Below are positions 49,061 to 58,069 of a stretch of 64,000 nt of DNA, piece after piece. A program made the translations under genes and the position numbers. How positions within the stretch are numbered: the first letter of the stretch is position 1; every line of letters begins with the position of its first letter. The notes beneath the pieces were generated by a model that saw nothing but the letters and a program-made list of their open reading frames with translations, was not told the origin of the DNA and did not search any database. The stretch comes from JANNVK01 sp031414415 (GTDB lineage Bacteria > Acidobacteriota > Blastocatellia > Pyrinomonadales > Pyrinomonadaceae): contig JANNVK010000107.1 of the NCBI GenBank assembly GCA_031414415.1, positions 4,835 through 68,834 of the forward strand, read 5' to 3'.

Positions 49061-50584
49061 CTATTTTCCATCTGAAACAAAATCGGCATCAGTTAAATCT
49101 TCACTCAAACTAATCACACGAGTCGGTTCGGCAAACGAATATCGTTTTGAATTAACACTTAAAATATAAGTTTCGCCGACGGGTAATTCTTGAAAGCGGT
49201 AATAGCCGAATGGATTTGTGATGGCGAATAACGTTTCGCCGTTTGGTTTGGTAACGGTAACGCCGACATTACGGATTCCACGTCCGGTTGCAGTTGTAAC
49301 TCGTCCGCTGATGTTGGCACTTGCAACGGTTGGAATTTGTTTTTCATAAGCTCCAATATCAACAAACAACGCAGTGGGTGCGAAGCCGTTGACCAATCGG
49401 TTTTGTCCGCGTTGGTCGGTGGTAATTGATCCTACGGAGAAAATTCCACAAGTTGAATTAACCACACAATTTTGTCCGGCATTCAAAGCTGATGATGTTG
49501 ACGGAATGGAATGAGTATCGGTTTGTCCGCCGTTGTTGGCTAATGGTCCGAGATTTGCCGATGTATTATTGAGCAAATCGCTTCCAATCCAACCTGTGCT
49601 TGTTCCAACAGAACCAATTAAATTTGTTCCGGCGGAGGTAAATATTCCGGAAACATCCGATGGAGTAGCTAATGACTCTCCCTTGAAATTGTTCGCAATA
49701 ATTGTATTTCGTATATTTGTGGTAGCCGTACCTGAAACGGTTACACCTGCTACTCCAGTGAAAGCAAAAAAAGACTCCTTATTGTTGGTTATTGTGCAAT
49801 TTGTAATATTGTGAGAGCCGGTTTGGAATGCAACACCTTGATTATTACCCGAAATTGTTGTGTTTGTTAATCGAATTGAATTTGGAAACTGTGAAGCTGC
49901 AGCTATACCGCCGGTAGTGCCGAAGATACCAATATTATCCGTGATCGTCGTGTTTTCGATAGTAGATACACATCCGCTGCAATAGAACCCGCCGCCGCCG
50001 TTAGCCCTATTATCTGCAATAGTAACGTCAATGAAGTTAACAACAATAACACCGCCAAGACTATCGCCGGTTGCCAAAATTCCACCGCCCGTGCTTCCGG
50101 TCCTTCCGTTTCTAATCGTAACGCCGCGAAAATCAACCCGCGTTATATCGGGGCTAATACCTTTAATGCCAAAAACGCGGTCAATTCCATTTCCGTCAAA
50201 GGCGGTTGTACTTTTAACCGTCCCTGCTTGAATAATTGTCGTCCGAGGATTGCTGCCGATTATGCTTACTCTGTGGTCTGTGAAATTCAAGTCCCCTTTT
50301 ACTATATCGGCTCCAGGTGAACTGTTCACAATTGTCAGCGTGTATGTTCCCGCCGGCAGATTTATTCCGTGATTAGTGTTAATAGGTGTAATATTGATTT
50401 CCATCGTTGCCGCCCGCAGTGAACAAAAGCCTGAGAGATCAAGGCAAACTCCATCGCCCGGGATTGCATCAACCGTATCGAGCGTTGTATTAACCGTAAA
50501 AGTTGCCGCTTCAACGCTTGAAATAAATGCGAACGAGACAAAGACGATAACCGCAAACTGCAAAAATGTATTTTTCATATTCAT
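49061..50584 (-). CDS. Secreted CSLREA-domain right-handed beta-helix protein
   Basis: A 507-residue exported protein (signal peptide ending SSVEA). The CSLREA module is at residues 28-60 (FTVNTTLDTVDAIPGDGVC, then FCSLRAA). A right-handed beta-helix with repeated GGG and N-T-x-I-x-x-N turns follows (residues 70-400), then a choice-of-anchor-like segment with LNAGQNC. The C-terminal 85 residues are a carboxypeptidase-regulatory-like/SpaA-type beta-sandwich (ISGRVTTATGRGIRNVGVTV). Probably a surface protein that binds or cuts glycans. Copy B of the promoter motif lies upstream. Confidence 0.88.
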   Translation of the reverse strand: MNMKNTFLQFAVIVFVSFAFISSVEAATFTVNTTLDTVDAIPGDGVCLDLSGFCSLRAATMEINITPINTNHGINLPAGTYTLTIVNSSPGADIVKGDLNFTDHRVSIIGSNPRTTIIQAGTVKSTTAFDGNGIDRVFGIKGISPDITRVDFRGVTIRNGRTGSTGGGILATGDSLGGVIVVNFIDVTIADNRANGGGGFYCSGCVSTIENTTITDNIGIFGTTGGIAAASQFPNSIRLTNTTISGNNQGVAFQTGSHNITNCTITNNKESFFAFTGVAGVTVSGTATTNIRNTIIANNFKGESLATPSDVSGIFTSAGTNLIGSVGTSTGWIGSDLLNNTSANLGPLANNGGQTDTHSIPSTSSALNAGQNCVVNSTCGIFSVGSITTDQRGQNRLVNGFAPTALFVDIGAYEKQIPTVASANISGRVTTATGRGIRNVGVTVTKPNGETLFAITNPFGYYRFQELPVGETYILSVNSKRYSFAEPTRVISLSEDLTDADFVSDGK

Positions 50585-50640
50585 AATTTTTCTCCAAAAC
50601 GATTGCAGGAAAACATCGCTTGTTTTTTCTAATAGGCTTT

Positions 50641-50677
50641 TTCACTTTGATAAGACAATTTCGCAAAAACATTTCAT
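50641..50677 (-). promoter_or_regulatory. Putative ECF-type promoter motif, copy B
   Basis: Same motif as copy A with one base changed between the two boxes (GCGAAA instead of GTGAAA) and identical GTCTTATCAAAGTGAA. It lies about 65 bases upstream of the CSLREA start. Confidence 0.65.
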
Positions 50678-50768
50678 AAATTTTTCTGCCTTTTCTAATT
50701 GTCAAGAATCAGGGAAGAATGACTCGTGCTATAAAGTCATTCTTTCTTTCTCATAACAATCTGTCGGT

Positions 50769-51539
50769 TTATTGAGTTACAACTCCGCCGCCCGGATTCG
50801 ACTGAATTTGACAAATTGTAAGTGCTTTTTGGTCGGCGGCAAGTTTTACTTTGGCTTTTGCAAGTTCTGCATCACGAAATTTTTGTCCGGCAATATCCGG
50901 TTTTCCATTTGATAACGGCGGAACAGGAATTAGTAATTCTCGTATTAACGTTTCATCCGCAGCAACATTGTCAATTTGGCTTTGACACGGATCAGGCTTG
51001 GCAAATACGATTTTACCGAGCAACGAAATATGATAATTTACGCGGAACAGAGTTGCGTCAATGTCACGAACGGCGACATCTACTTTGATTCCTTGAAAAA
51101 CCTGTTTGATGTCGGGCAAACCGCTTGCCGATAGCGTCAAAAAAGGCGATGGTTTCCAAAAGTCCACTGCGAAACCTGCATCAACAGATTGGTTTTTATC
51201 AAAAATTGACCCAAGTGCCGCAAATGGTGCCCATTCTTCCAACTGAAAAAAAGGCGTGGTTTTGGGCAATCCTTTCACGACGTAACCCGGATTTGTCGGA
51301 ACTGGAACTGAAAAACGATTAATGGCAAATTGCAAAGGTCCGTTCATATCGGGAAGGATTTGCAATGTTTCGCGTAGCCAATCTCCGTTGAAACCAGCGG
51401 TCAGATTAACGACAGCGACTCCGGTCAACGTCAACAGCCATTTTTGATCTTTGATGCTTGCAGGTTTCGTCTCATTTACCGCAAGTGCCGCAGGTGTGAT
51501 AAGCCAGTTTTGACCGGCAAATTCTGTAATTATTTTCAT
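50769..51539 (-). CDS. Conserved-looking cytoplasmic protein of unknown function
   Basis: A 256-residue protein without signal peptide (start MKIITEFAGQNWLITPAALA). Beta-rich in the first 190 residues, with Pro/Phe-rich segments (FLTLSASGLPDIKQVFQGI, IDATLFRVNYHISLLGKI), then a charged helix (GQKFRDAELAKAKVKLAADQ) and a Gly-rich end. No family recognised. The lack of a signal peptide is unusual among its secreted neighbours. The ribosome site AAGGAG follows a short hairpin shared with the lipoprotein gene. Confidence 0.65.
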   Translation of the reverse strand: MKIITEFAGQNWLITPAALAVNETKPASIKDQKWLLTLTGVAVVNLTAGFNGDWLRETLQILPDMNGPLQFAINRFSVPVPTNPGYVVKGLPKTTPFFQLEEWAPFAALGSIFDKNQSVDAGFAVDFWKPSPFLTLSASGLPDIKQVFQGIKVDVAVRDIDATLFRVNYHISLLGKIVFAKPDPCQSQIDNVAADETLIRELLIPVPPLSNGKPDIAGQKFRDAELAKAKVKLAADQKALTICQIQSNPGGGVVTQ

Positions 51540-51551
51540 TATTTTTCTCCT

Positions 51552-51566
51552 TGCGGCTCTACCGCA
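51552..51566 (-). promoter_or_regulatory. Stem-loop directly upstream of the ribosome binding site
   Basis: TGCGG/CCGCA stem with a 5-base loop, immediately followed by AAGGAG and the ATG at 51539. The stem and its flanks match the hairpin at 48769 although the loop differs. Confidence 0.5.
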
Positions 51567-51569
51567 TTT

Positions 51570-51842
51570 TTAATTTTTTAACTTTTGCCTTATTTCCAAA
51601 GAATTTCGACAAATAAGTAAATGCCCGTTTGTTGTCTCGAAAGCATGAATCAGCTTATTTTCCAAAAGACCAATCAGTTGCCGCGTCGGAATGTTTGTCC
51701 TAGTTGTAACCGTATCGAACGTGAACATTTCAACTTCGGCTTCGCATTCCTCACAGTATCCTCGAAACGTTTTATTTCTTCGCAGAATAAAGACTTCGTG
51801 ACTTTCGGCGGTAATTAAATACTTCTTTGCTTTTTCCGGCAT
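51570..51842 (-). CDS. Small zinc-ribbon/HTH-like protein
   Basis: A protein of about 90 residues from the ATG at 51842 (MPEKAKKYLITAESHEVFIL). A two-Cys knuckle (CEEC) follows RRNKTFRGY. The C-terminal half, TRTNIPTRQLIGLLENKLIH with HLLICRNSL, resembles the helix-turn-helix of excisionase/MerR-type proteins. Probably a small DNA-binding regulator; with only one Cys pair it may bind zinc as a dimer. A longer frame with a TTG start exists to 51875. It lies divergent from the winged-helix gene. Confidence 0.6.
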   Translation of the reverse strand: MPEKAKKYLITAESHEVFILRRNKTFRGYCEECEAEVEMFTFDTVTTRTNIPTRQLIGLLENKLIHAFETTNGHLLICRNSLEIRQKLKN

Positions 51843-51968
51843 TTGATTTACAATACGGACATCAGCCGGAAACAATCAGCCTTTCAAATCCAATCGCTTC
51901 CGACCGCGAACCGTTCAACGAATTGCGTTGTGAAATCAGTATTTATTTTTACGGGAAAATTGTCTTGA

Positions 51969-52001
51969 ACTAACAATCCTTTAGTTATCCATTAGTTCTC
52001 C
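51969..52001. repeat. 11-bp word array upstream of the winged-helix gene
   Basis: Three degenerate 11-mers end in TCC (TTTAGTTATCC, then ATTAGTTCTCC, preceded by ACTAACAATCC), stopping 9 bases before the ATG at 52011. Could be another word array or repeated binding sites for the regulator. Confidence 0.5.
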
Positions 52002-52010
52002 AATGTCGTT

Positions 52011-54365
52011 ATGGACAATAAAATCATGCATTTACGGGAAATCGGAAAGTTTTGCCTTGATGCGGAAAAGAAAGTTTTATCGTTTCAAGAACAGCCGATT
52101 GATTTGCCGTTAAAGGAAATCGAGTTGCTCTGTGTGTTGACCGAAAACGGCGGCGAGTTGGTTACGAAAGAGGAGCTTTTGAATCGAGTGTGGAAAGATT
52201 CTTTTGTCGAAGAAAGCAACCTCACCCGACACATTTATCGGCTGCGAAAAATGTTTGCTTCATACGGCGAATCAGAAGAAATTATCCAGAATGTCCCGCG
52301 TCGCGGTTATCGTTTCACGGGCAAGATCGTTCACAAAAGTTTTGAGCAAAACGATGATGAGTTTATCGTTGAACGACATCAAAAGCAGCAGTTTATTATT
52401 GAAGAAATTACTCAAACTGCTCCAACAGAATTAACCCAACCTCACAAATTAACCAAGATTTTATTTCCCGCGATTGCCTTCGGCTCAATTGCCGTGTTGT
52501 CTGTTTTCGCCTTTTGGAAAATTAATACAACTTATCGGCAACAAGCCCAAAATCAGCTGGCAACAATGCAAATCAAGCAACTGATAACGTGGGACGATGA
52601 AGCCGGCGAAGGCGATAACGGTGCGGTTTTTTCACCAAACGGGACAATGATTGCCTTTTCAATGACAAAAAACGGGCAGAGAAATATTTGGACAAAGCAG
52701 ATTCCCGACGGCAAAACGAATTCGATTACCGAAGGAAAGTGGAATTATTTTAATCCGATTTGGTCGCCCGACGGACAAAGAATCGCGTTTCTGTCAAACC
52801 GCGATAAGCAACTCGGAATTTGGTCAATGCCATTTTCGGGCGGTGAATTTACGCCTGTCAAAACGTTGGAAAGTGAAATTGTAAATTTGCTCAAATGGTC
52901 GAAAGACGGCAAAAATATTTACTATCAGCAAGATTTCAACTTGTTTTCACTCAACCTCGATTCAAAGCAAATTACAAAACTGACTAATTTTGATGACACC
53001 GATAAACCGCAATTTTTTAATCTTTCGCCCGCTGAAGACCGCGTTGCCTACGCCTCCGGCTCGAATGAAAATCTGCATATTTTTGTGATTTCACTCAACG
53101 GCGGACAACCTTTGCAAATTACAAATGACGAAGCGGCAAGCGACGAATATCCGTTTTGGCTGCCCGATAATGAGCGAATAATTTACAGTTCAAAACGTCA
53201 CGGTATTTTTCAAACTTGCATTGCATATTTGAATGAAAATCGCAGCGAACAGTTAAATCTTGACATTAACGATACGCTTATCAGCGATGTTGCACCGAAC
53301 GGCGATAAAGTTTTGTTCAGTAAATCGAGAGAAGAAAGCGATTTATGGCAAGTGAATATCGATGAAAAAGGTGAATCGCAAATAACTTCCGATGCCGGAC
53401 TTGAACTTTGGTCAGACGTTTCGTCCGACGGCAAAAATATAGTTTTGCAAACGGCGACAGAGGCAAAACACATACTTGGCGGCGACATTAAGGTTTATTC
53501 AAACGACGATAAAAAGCAAATAAACATTGCTTCAAACGGATTTTTGCCGACATATTCGCCCGATGAACAAAAGATTGCATTCTTGCGTTATGCCGATAAT
53601 TTGATGAACATTCGGGTTGCCGAAAAAGACGGCACGGAAAAACAATTAACAACCGACGGAATAAGGTTCGCGGGCTTTAGTCTGATGCCTTATAACCGTG
53701 TCCAAATTAAAGATTACAGTTGGTCATCCGACAGTAAAAGTTTGATTTATTGTGCGAAAATCAACGGCTTTTATAATGTTTGGCAAGTTGACGCTGATGG
53801 TTTGAGCCAACCCAAACAACTTTCAAATAATGATGATGCAAATTTAGTTTTTTCAAGTCCGTTATTTTCGTCCGACGGTCAGCAGATTGCTTTTTCAGGA
53901 AGTTCGACAAAACCTCTAACTGCATCAAAGTCAACTGTTTATCTGCTCAACAATCAAAATACCGAGATTATTTATTCAACCGAATCGGACGTAAAATTGC
54001 TTGGCTGGAATCAATCAAATTTAATAATTGCAAGAGCTGAAGGCAAACAAACAGCGAAACCGACTAAAGTGAAGTTGCTTCAAATCGGCAATAAAAAAGC
54101 CGAAATTGCGACGATTGATGCGGCGTATTTCAGCAACATCCAACTTTCACCCGACGGACAAAAAATTGCCTTTGCCACACACGACCAATCGAAAGATAAT
54201 ATCCGAATTATGACGCTGTCGAGTCCGGAAAATATGAAAATAATTTCAAATCTTGCCGAAAATATTTATGTTTCGGGCATAACTTGGGCAAAAGACGGCG
54301 GTTCAATTTATTACAGCCGACAAAAAAGAGTCAGACAAATTTCAATGATAGAAAATTTCAAATAA
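52011..54365 (+). CDS. CadC-like winged-helix regulator with TolB/PD40 propeller
   Basis: A 784-residue membrane protein. Residues 5-105 form an OmpR/CadC-type winged helix (LKEIELLCVLTENGGELVTK, WKDSFVEESNLTRHIYRLRK, PRRGYRF). A single transmembrane helix lies at about residues 145-168 (ILFPAIAFGSIAVLSVFAFW). Outside are many PD40/TolB propeller units (FSPNGTMIAFS, WSPDGQRIAFLS, YSPDEQKIAFLR). It probably senses an extracytoplasmic signal and regulates transcription from the membrane. The target is unknown; adjacent genes are candidates. Confidence 0.88.
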   Translation: MDNKIMHLREIGKFCLDAEKKVLSFQEQPIDLPLKEIELLCVLTENGGELVTKEELLNRVWKDSFVEESNLTRHIYRLRKMFASYGESEEIIQNVPRRGYRFTGKIVHKSFEQNDDEFIVERHQKQQFIIEEITQTAPTELTQPHKLTKILFPAIAFGSIAVLSVFAFWKINTTYRQQAQNQLATMQIKQLITWDDEAGEGDNGAVFSPNGTMIAFSMTKNGQRNIWTKQIPDGKTNSITEGKWNYFNPIWSPDGQRIAFLSNRDKQLGIWSMPFSGGEFTPVKTLESEIVNLLKWSKDGKNIYYQQDFNLFSLNLDSKQITKLTNFDDTDKPQFFNLSPAEDRVAYASGSNENLHIFVISLNGGQPLQITNDEAASDEYPFWLPDNERIIYSSKRHGIFQTCIAYLNENRSEQLNLDINDTLISDVAPNGDKVLFSKSREESDLWQVNIDEKGESQITSDAGLELWSDVSSDGKNIVLQTATEAKHILGGDIKVYSNDDKKQINIASNGFLPTYSPDEQKIAFLRYADNLMNIRVAEKDGTEKQLTTDGIRFAGFSLMPYNRVQIKDYSWSSDSKSLIYCAKINGFYNVWQVDADGLSQPKQLSNNDDANLVFSSPLFSSDGQQIAFSGSSTKPLTASKSTVYLLNNQNTEIIYSTESDVKLLGWNQSNLIIARAEGKQTAKPTKVKLLQIGNKKAEIATIDAAYFSNIQLSPDGQKIAFATHDQSKDNIRIMTLSSPENMKIISNLAENIYVSGITWAKDGGSIYYSRQKRVRQISMIENFK

Positions 54366-54382
54366 AAAGGAGAAAAAAATAA

Positions 54383-54685
54383 ATGCCAAATAAAGATTCG
54401 TATATCAAACTTAGAAAATCACTTGATTCGTTGAGTAGTGTGTCGCTTGCGGAATATAATTTGCTTGAAACAGAAATTGACAAGCAAGAATTTACAGATT
54501 TTGTTACAAAACAAGTGGAACAATTTCTAAAAGAGGTTGCTGTCAGGCATTCAGCCGAATGGCGAAAATCAGGACACAAACGAGCAAAACAATTTACCGA
54601 ACACGCAAAAAGTTTGGAAGCCGAAATGCCTACGCAATGTCCGCCCGGATTTCACGAAGTTGACGGAATTTGTGTGCCGATTTAG
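54383..54685 (+). CDS. Small protein of unknown function
   Basis: A 100-residue, mostly helical, charged protein (MPNKDSYIKLRKSLDSLSSV at the start) ending in a Cys-containing tail CPPGFHEVDGICVPI that could hold a disulfide or metal. It has no signal peptide. AGGAG precedes the start, 17 bases after the winged-helix stop, so it is likely co-transcribed with that gene. No family recognised. Confidence 0.62.
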   Translation: MPNKDSYIKLRKSLDSLSSVSLAEYNLLETEIDKQEFTDFVTKQVEQFLKEVAVRHSAEWRKSGHKRAKQFTEHAKSLEAEMPTQCPPGFHEVDGICVPI

Positions 54686-54697
54686 GTTGCATGGATA

Positions 54698-54775
54698 ATA
54701 GTTCGTAGTTCCGCGTTCACGCGGCGAAGACTTTTAATAACAACTATTTTCGCATAAATGCGGGACTACAAACTT
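54698..54775. repeat. Palindromic REPIN-like element overlapping the CHAT gene end
   Basis: The left arm GTTCGTAGTTCCGCGTTCAC with GCGG faces a right arm CGCATAAATGCGGGACTAC with AAAC. The outer ends (GTAGTTCCGC versus GCGGGACTAC) are inverted copies and each arm has its own small hairpin. This is the layout of mobile palindromic REP-type elements. The right end contains the TAG stop of the CHAT-TPR gene. Confidence 0.7.
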
Positions 54776-57700
54776 GTCCAATTACCTGATTCGATAAAAC
54801 TTGCCCAATAAAACGGATGGTTTCGCTTCGGGTTTTTGAGCATTTCAAGTTGAACTCTGCGTAACGATTCGCCGCGTCCGATTCCTTGTTTCAGGTTTTT
54901 GTAATAATTTGTCATCAATTCTCGCGTTACATAATCGCTCACCGACCACAGCGAAATGACTAACGATTCAGAACCCGCCAAGACGAAAGAACGCCGTAGT
55001 CCAAACACGCCTTCACCCGATTGCACTTCGCCCAAACCTGTTCCGCAAGCTGATAGAACAACTAATTTTGTCCCGAAAAGATTCAAGCCCGAACTTTCCA
55101 AAGCGGTTAAAATTCCGTTGTTTTCTTTGTGTGCATTTGCTCCCGCGAGTGCGATTCCCGAACGCAACAACGGGTTTTCTGAATCGGTTTTTTCTTTGTC
55201 TTCGAGATAAAAACCGTGTGAAGCAATGTGCAGAATCTTCGGCGATTTTGTTTGTTTGAGTGCGTCTTTGGTCGCTTTCGTGCCGGTTAGCAAAGTTGAT
55301 TCGGGAAACAACGTTTGAATCGTTTTGCCTTCTTGTTCCGTGCCGCTCAAAGGTGCAAAATATGTTTCCGATAAACTTTTCGCCACTGTTACGCCGCGTT
55401 TTTTATCACGTTTCGCAACTGTTTGGTTTTCAACTTTTGCCGTTGTTTCCGCAATTCCAAAATCCGGATTTGCAATAATTAACGGCGAATTATTGTTTGG
55501 TTTAGAATTTTGCATTCTCAGCAAATCACGTCCGCTGGAAAGATAAGAAATCGAATATTTTTCGACCAAATACTTACCGTTTTCATCAACCAACGCTTCA
55601 AACGGAATCAAATTTAAATTGCCGTCGGGTGAAATTAAAAGTTGTCTTGAATCGCCTAAAAATTCACGAATCGGCGACATTACTTTTTTGTCTAAATCTC
55701 TCGCAAGTTGTTTAATATCAGTGCGTTTCGGGTCTTGCAAGGCTTCGCGGAATTTGGCAATCGCTTCGTCAATCAGTTTCTTGTCGCCAATAATTTTGCT
55801 TTGAATTATACCTTTCTGATTCAATGTGAACGCAATATAACGTTGCGGAAGAAACTTTGGTTTTGGCGAATTGGACGTTCGGTCAATCGGATTATCAACA
55901 ATGAATTCAACTAAAACTGAGTTCTTCGGAATAGTTGAGGCAATTGAGTCGATTGAAATAGGTTGACGTGCAGAGCGATAAGTTGCACTTCTTTCGCTCA
56001 GCTGGGATTCCAAAATGTCTTTCGTTTCAACCAAATCCTTAAGTTTTGCTTTATATATCTCCGGCTTTTGGCTTCCGGAACCGGAAATTACAAAATTCGA
56101 CAAACGTGACCGTAAATCACTCAAACGATCAATCGCTTGTTGGTCGATAGGGTTAGCAGTCTGCCGTAAAACGCTCAGGTTACTCGCCAAAACATCTGAC
56201 GTTCGACCCTTTCGCTCTAAAATCAACTTCAATGTTAAATTCTTTATTTCATCGGAATTCGGAAGTAAATCTGCCTGCAAAGCGAGCATATTTTGCAAAT
56301 CAGAATTGAGTGTTTCAAGATAAGTTTTCTTTTGTCTTTCGGAGCCAATCGACAAATTTATCTCTAGCAATTTTTCATGAATAACCAAAAGTCGTTTCTG
56401 ATAGCTAATTGCTTTTTCAAAATCTTGCTTCTCGATGTAGAGAGTTACGAGATTCTTTATTACTCTGCCTGTCAATGGGAAAAATTCACCGTTGATTTTT
56501 TCAAACATCGCCAAAGATTGCAGGTAATATTTCTCGGATTTTTCAAAATCTTTTTTATAACTTGCGATTAATCCGATATTATTTAATGCCGCAGCGACAC
56601 TACTATTTTCCGAACCCAATTTCTTTTGAAAAATTTCCAAGGCTTGAAGCTGCATTGGCTCAGCTTTGTCGTATTCGCCGCGAACACGATAGATCGCACT
56701 TACGTTTGCTAAAGCTCGAGCGTAATCAGGATGCTCTTTTCCGTAGGCTTTTTCGTAATTATGAAGGCAACGGAGATATTGAACTTCAGCCTTTTCATAT
56801 TCGCCGCGAGATTCGTAATAGCTGCCCAAACCGGTTAAGGTGTTCGCTAAATCAGGACTTTCAGATCCTAACTTTTTTTCTCTAATCGCAATTGATCTCT
56901 CAAAATACTTTTCTGCGGCAACAAAATCACCCAATTCAAAACTAACTCCGGCGATATTTGAAACAATAGCCGCAAGACTCAAATCATCTGCGGGAAGGTT
57001 TTTTTCTAGGATAGAAAGTGAACGCTTCAGCATTTCCAACGTTCTCGGATAGTCGCCTTGCATTCGGTAAACAACAGCGATGTTGTTAATCGAAATTGCC
57101 ACAGCCGTATTATTTGACCCAAGCTGTGCTTCGCGGATAACCAATGCACGGCGGTGGCACTCCTCGGCTTTTGTATATTCACCCTTGCTGTAATAATTTG
57201 CACCTAGATTGCTCAGGTTTTGGGAAACAATAAGATGATCTTTTCCAAATATTTTCTCATTAATTTCTAATGCTCTAGTAAAATAAAGTTCCGCTTTGTC
57301 GTAGTTGCCATTTCGCCGAAACACAACTCCAAGATTGCCTAAAACGGTAGCAACGTATGGGTGATTTTGTCCATAAATTCTCTCGTAAATTTCGAGCGAT
57401 TTGGAATAGTTTTCTTCTGCCTTTTGAATATTTGATTTGTCGTCGTAACTTGATCCAATTTCACTCAATAGATTTGCAGTTTCGGCATTTTCTTCGCCGC
57501 CGAATTGCTTCAATATAGCGAGAGCTTTTTCAGCTATTGCGATTGCTTCATCAAATTTGCCGCCGTTCCTAAGTGCCTTCGCAAAGAGAGTTAATTGCAA
57601 AACATTGAATAATTGAATATCTTTTTCGTCTGCGGGACGACTTTCTATTAGATTTAATTGATATTTTCCGGCGACAGAATTTAAGGCATCAGGAGCAATC

Positions 57701-58026
57701 GAAATCAGATATTTTCCGGCTTCTTTCGTTACAAAATTCATCGATTGCGGGTCTTTGTCAGTATAGGGAACGCTGAATTCTAAAAAAGATTTACCAATTG
57801 GGTCTTTAACAGATATTGAAATTTCAACTCCTCGTTCGACAGTTTCTATCTTTACATATTGCCCGGTTGGTAAGTCGATTTGGAAAAAATGGGTTTCACC
57901 ACCTTTTATCTCGCGTTCAATCGGTCTATTTAATTCAAGATTTGTCGGCGTTTGAGCGAAAACAAGGTGTGAGAATAAAAATAAAAACGAAAAAACTATC
58001 AGATTTTTGGCGATTTGAAAAGACAT
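54766..58026 (-). CDS. Secreted TPR-CHAT protein (caspase-like peptidase)
   Basis: A 1086-residue protein with a signal peptide (ending LVFAQ). An N-terminal PPC-like beta domain (residues 30-125) is followed by about ten 42-residue TPRs (for example YERIYGQNHPYVATVLGNLG, then the NYDKAELYFTRALEINEKIF type), a helical linker, and a C-terminal CHAT domain. The catalytic His is in ILHIASHGFY and the Cys in VVLSACGTGLGEVQSGEG, both intact. CHAT domains are clan CD peptidases related to caspases and separase. It is the last gene of the sigma/membrane-protein cluster. The stop codon comes from a REPIN-like element. Confidence 0.92.
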   Translation of the reverse strand: MSFQIAKNLIVFSFLFLFSHLVFAQTPTNLELNRPIEREIKGGETHFFQIDLPTGQYVKIETVERGVEISISVKDPIGKSFLEFSVPYTDKDPQSMNFVTKEAGKYLISIAPDALNSVAGKYQLNLIESRPADEKDIQLFNVLQLTLFAKALRNGGKFDEAIAIAEKALAILKQFGGEENAETANLLSEIGSSYDDKSNIQKAEENYSKSLEIYERIYGQNHPYVATVLGNLGVVFRRNGNYDKAELYFTRALEINEKIFGKDHLIVSQNLSNLGANYYSKGEYTKAEECHRRALVIREAQLGSNNTAVAISINNIAVVYRMQGDYPRTLEMLKRSLSILEKNLPADDLSLAAIVSNIAGVSFELGDFVAAEKYFERSIAIREKKLGSESPDLANTLTGLGSYYESRGEYEKAEVQYLRCLHNYEKAYGKEHPDYARALANVSAIYRVRGEYDKAEPMQLQALEIFQKKLGSENSSVAAALNNIGLIASYKKDFEKSEKYYLQSLAMFEKINGEFFPLTGRVIKNLVTLYIEKQDFEKAISYQKRLLVIHEKLLEINLSIGSERQKKTYLETLNSDLQNMLALQADLLPNSDEIKNLTLKLILERKGRTSDVLASNLSVLRQTANPIDQQAIDRLSDLRSRLSNFVISGSGSQKPEIYKAKLKDLVETKDILESQLSERSATYRSARQPISIDSIASTIPKNSVLVEFIVDNPIDRTSNSPKPKFLPQRYIAFTLNQKGIIQSKIIGDKKLIDEAIAKFREALQDPKRTDIKQLARDLDKKVMSPIREFLGDSRQLLISPDGNLNLIPFEALVDENGKYLVEKYSISYLSSGRDLLRMQNSKPNNNSPLIIANPDFGIAETTAKVENQTVAKRDKKRGVTVAKSLSETYFAPLSGTEQEGKTIQTLFPESTLLTGTKATKDALKQTKSPKILHIASHGFYLEDKEKTDSENPLLRSGIALAGANAHKENNGILTALESSGLNLFGTKLVVLSACGTGLGEVQSGEGVFGLRRSFVLAGSESLVISLWSVSDYVTRELMTNYYKNLKQGIGRGESLRRVQLEMLKNPKRNHPFYWASFIESGNWTSL

Positions 58027-58069
58027 CGGCGATTTTCTCCGTAAATTTGCGTTAAGTAAAACTATGGCG

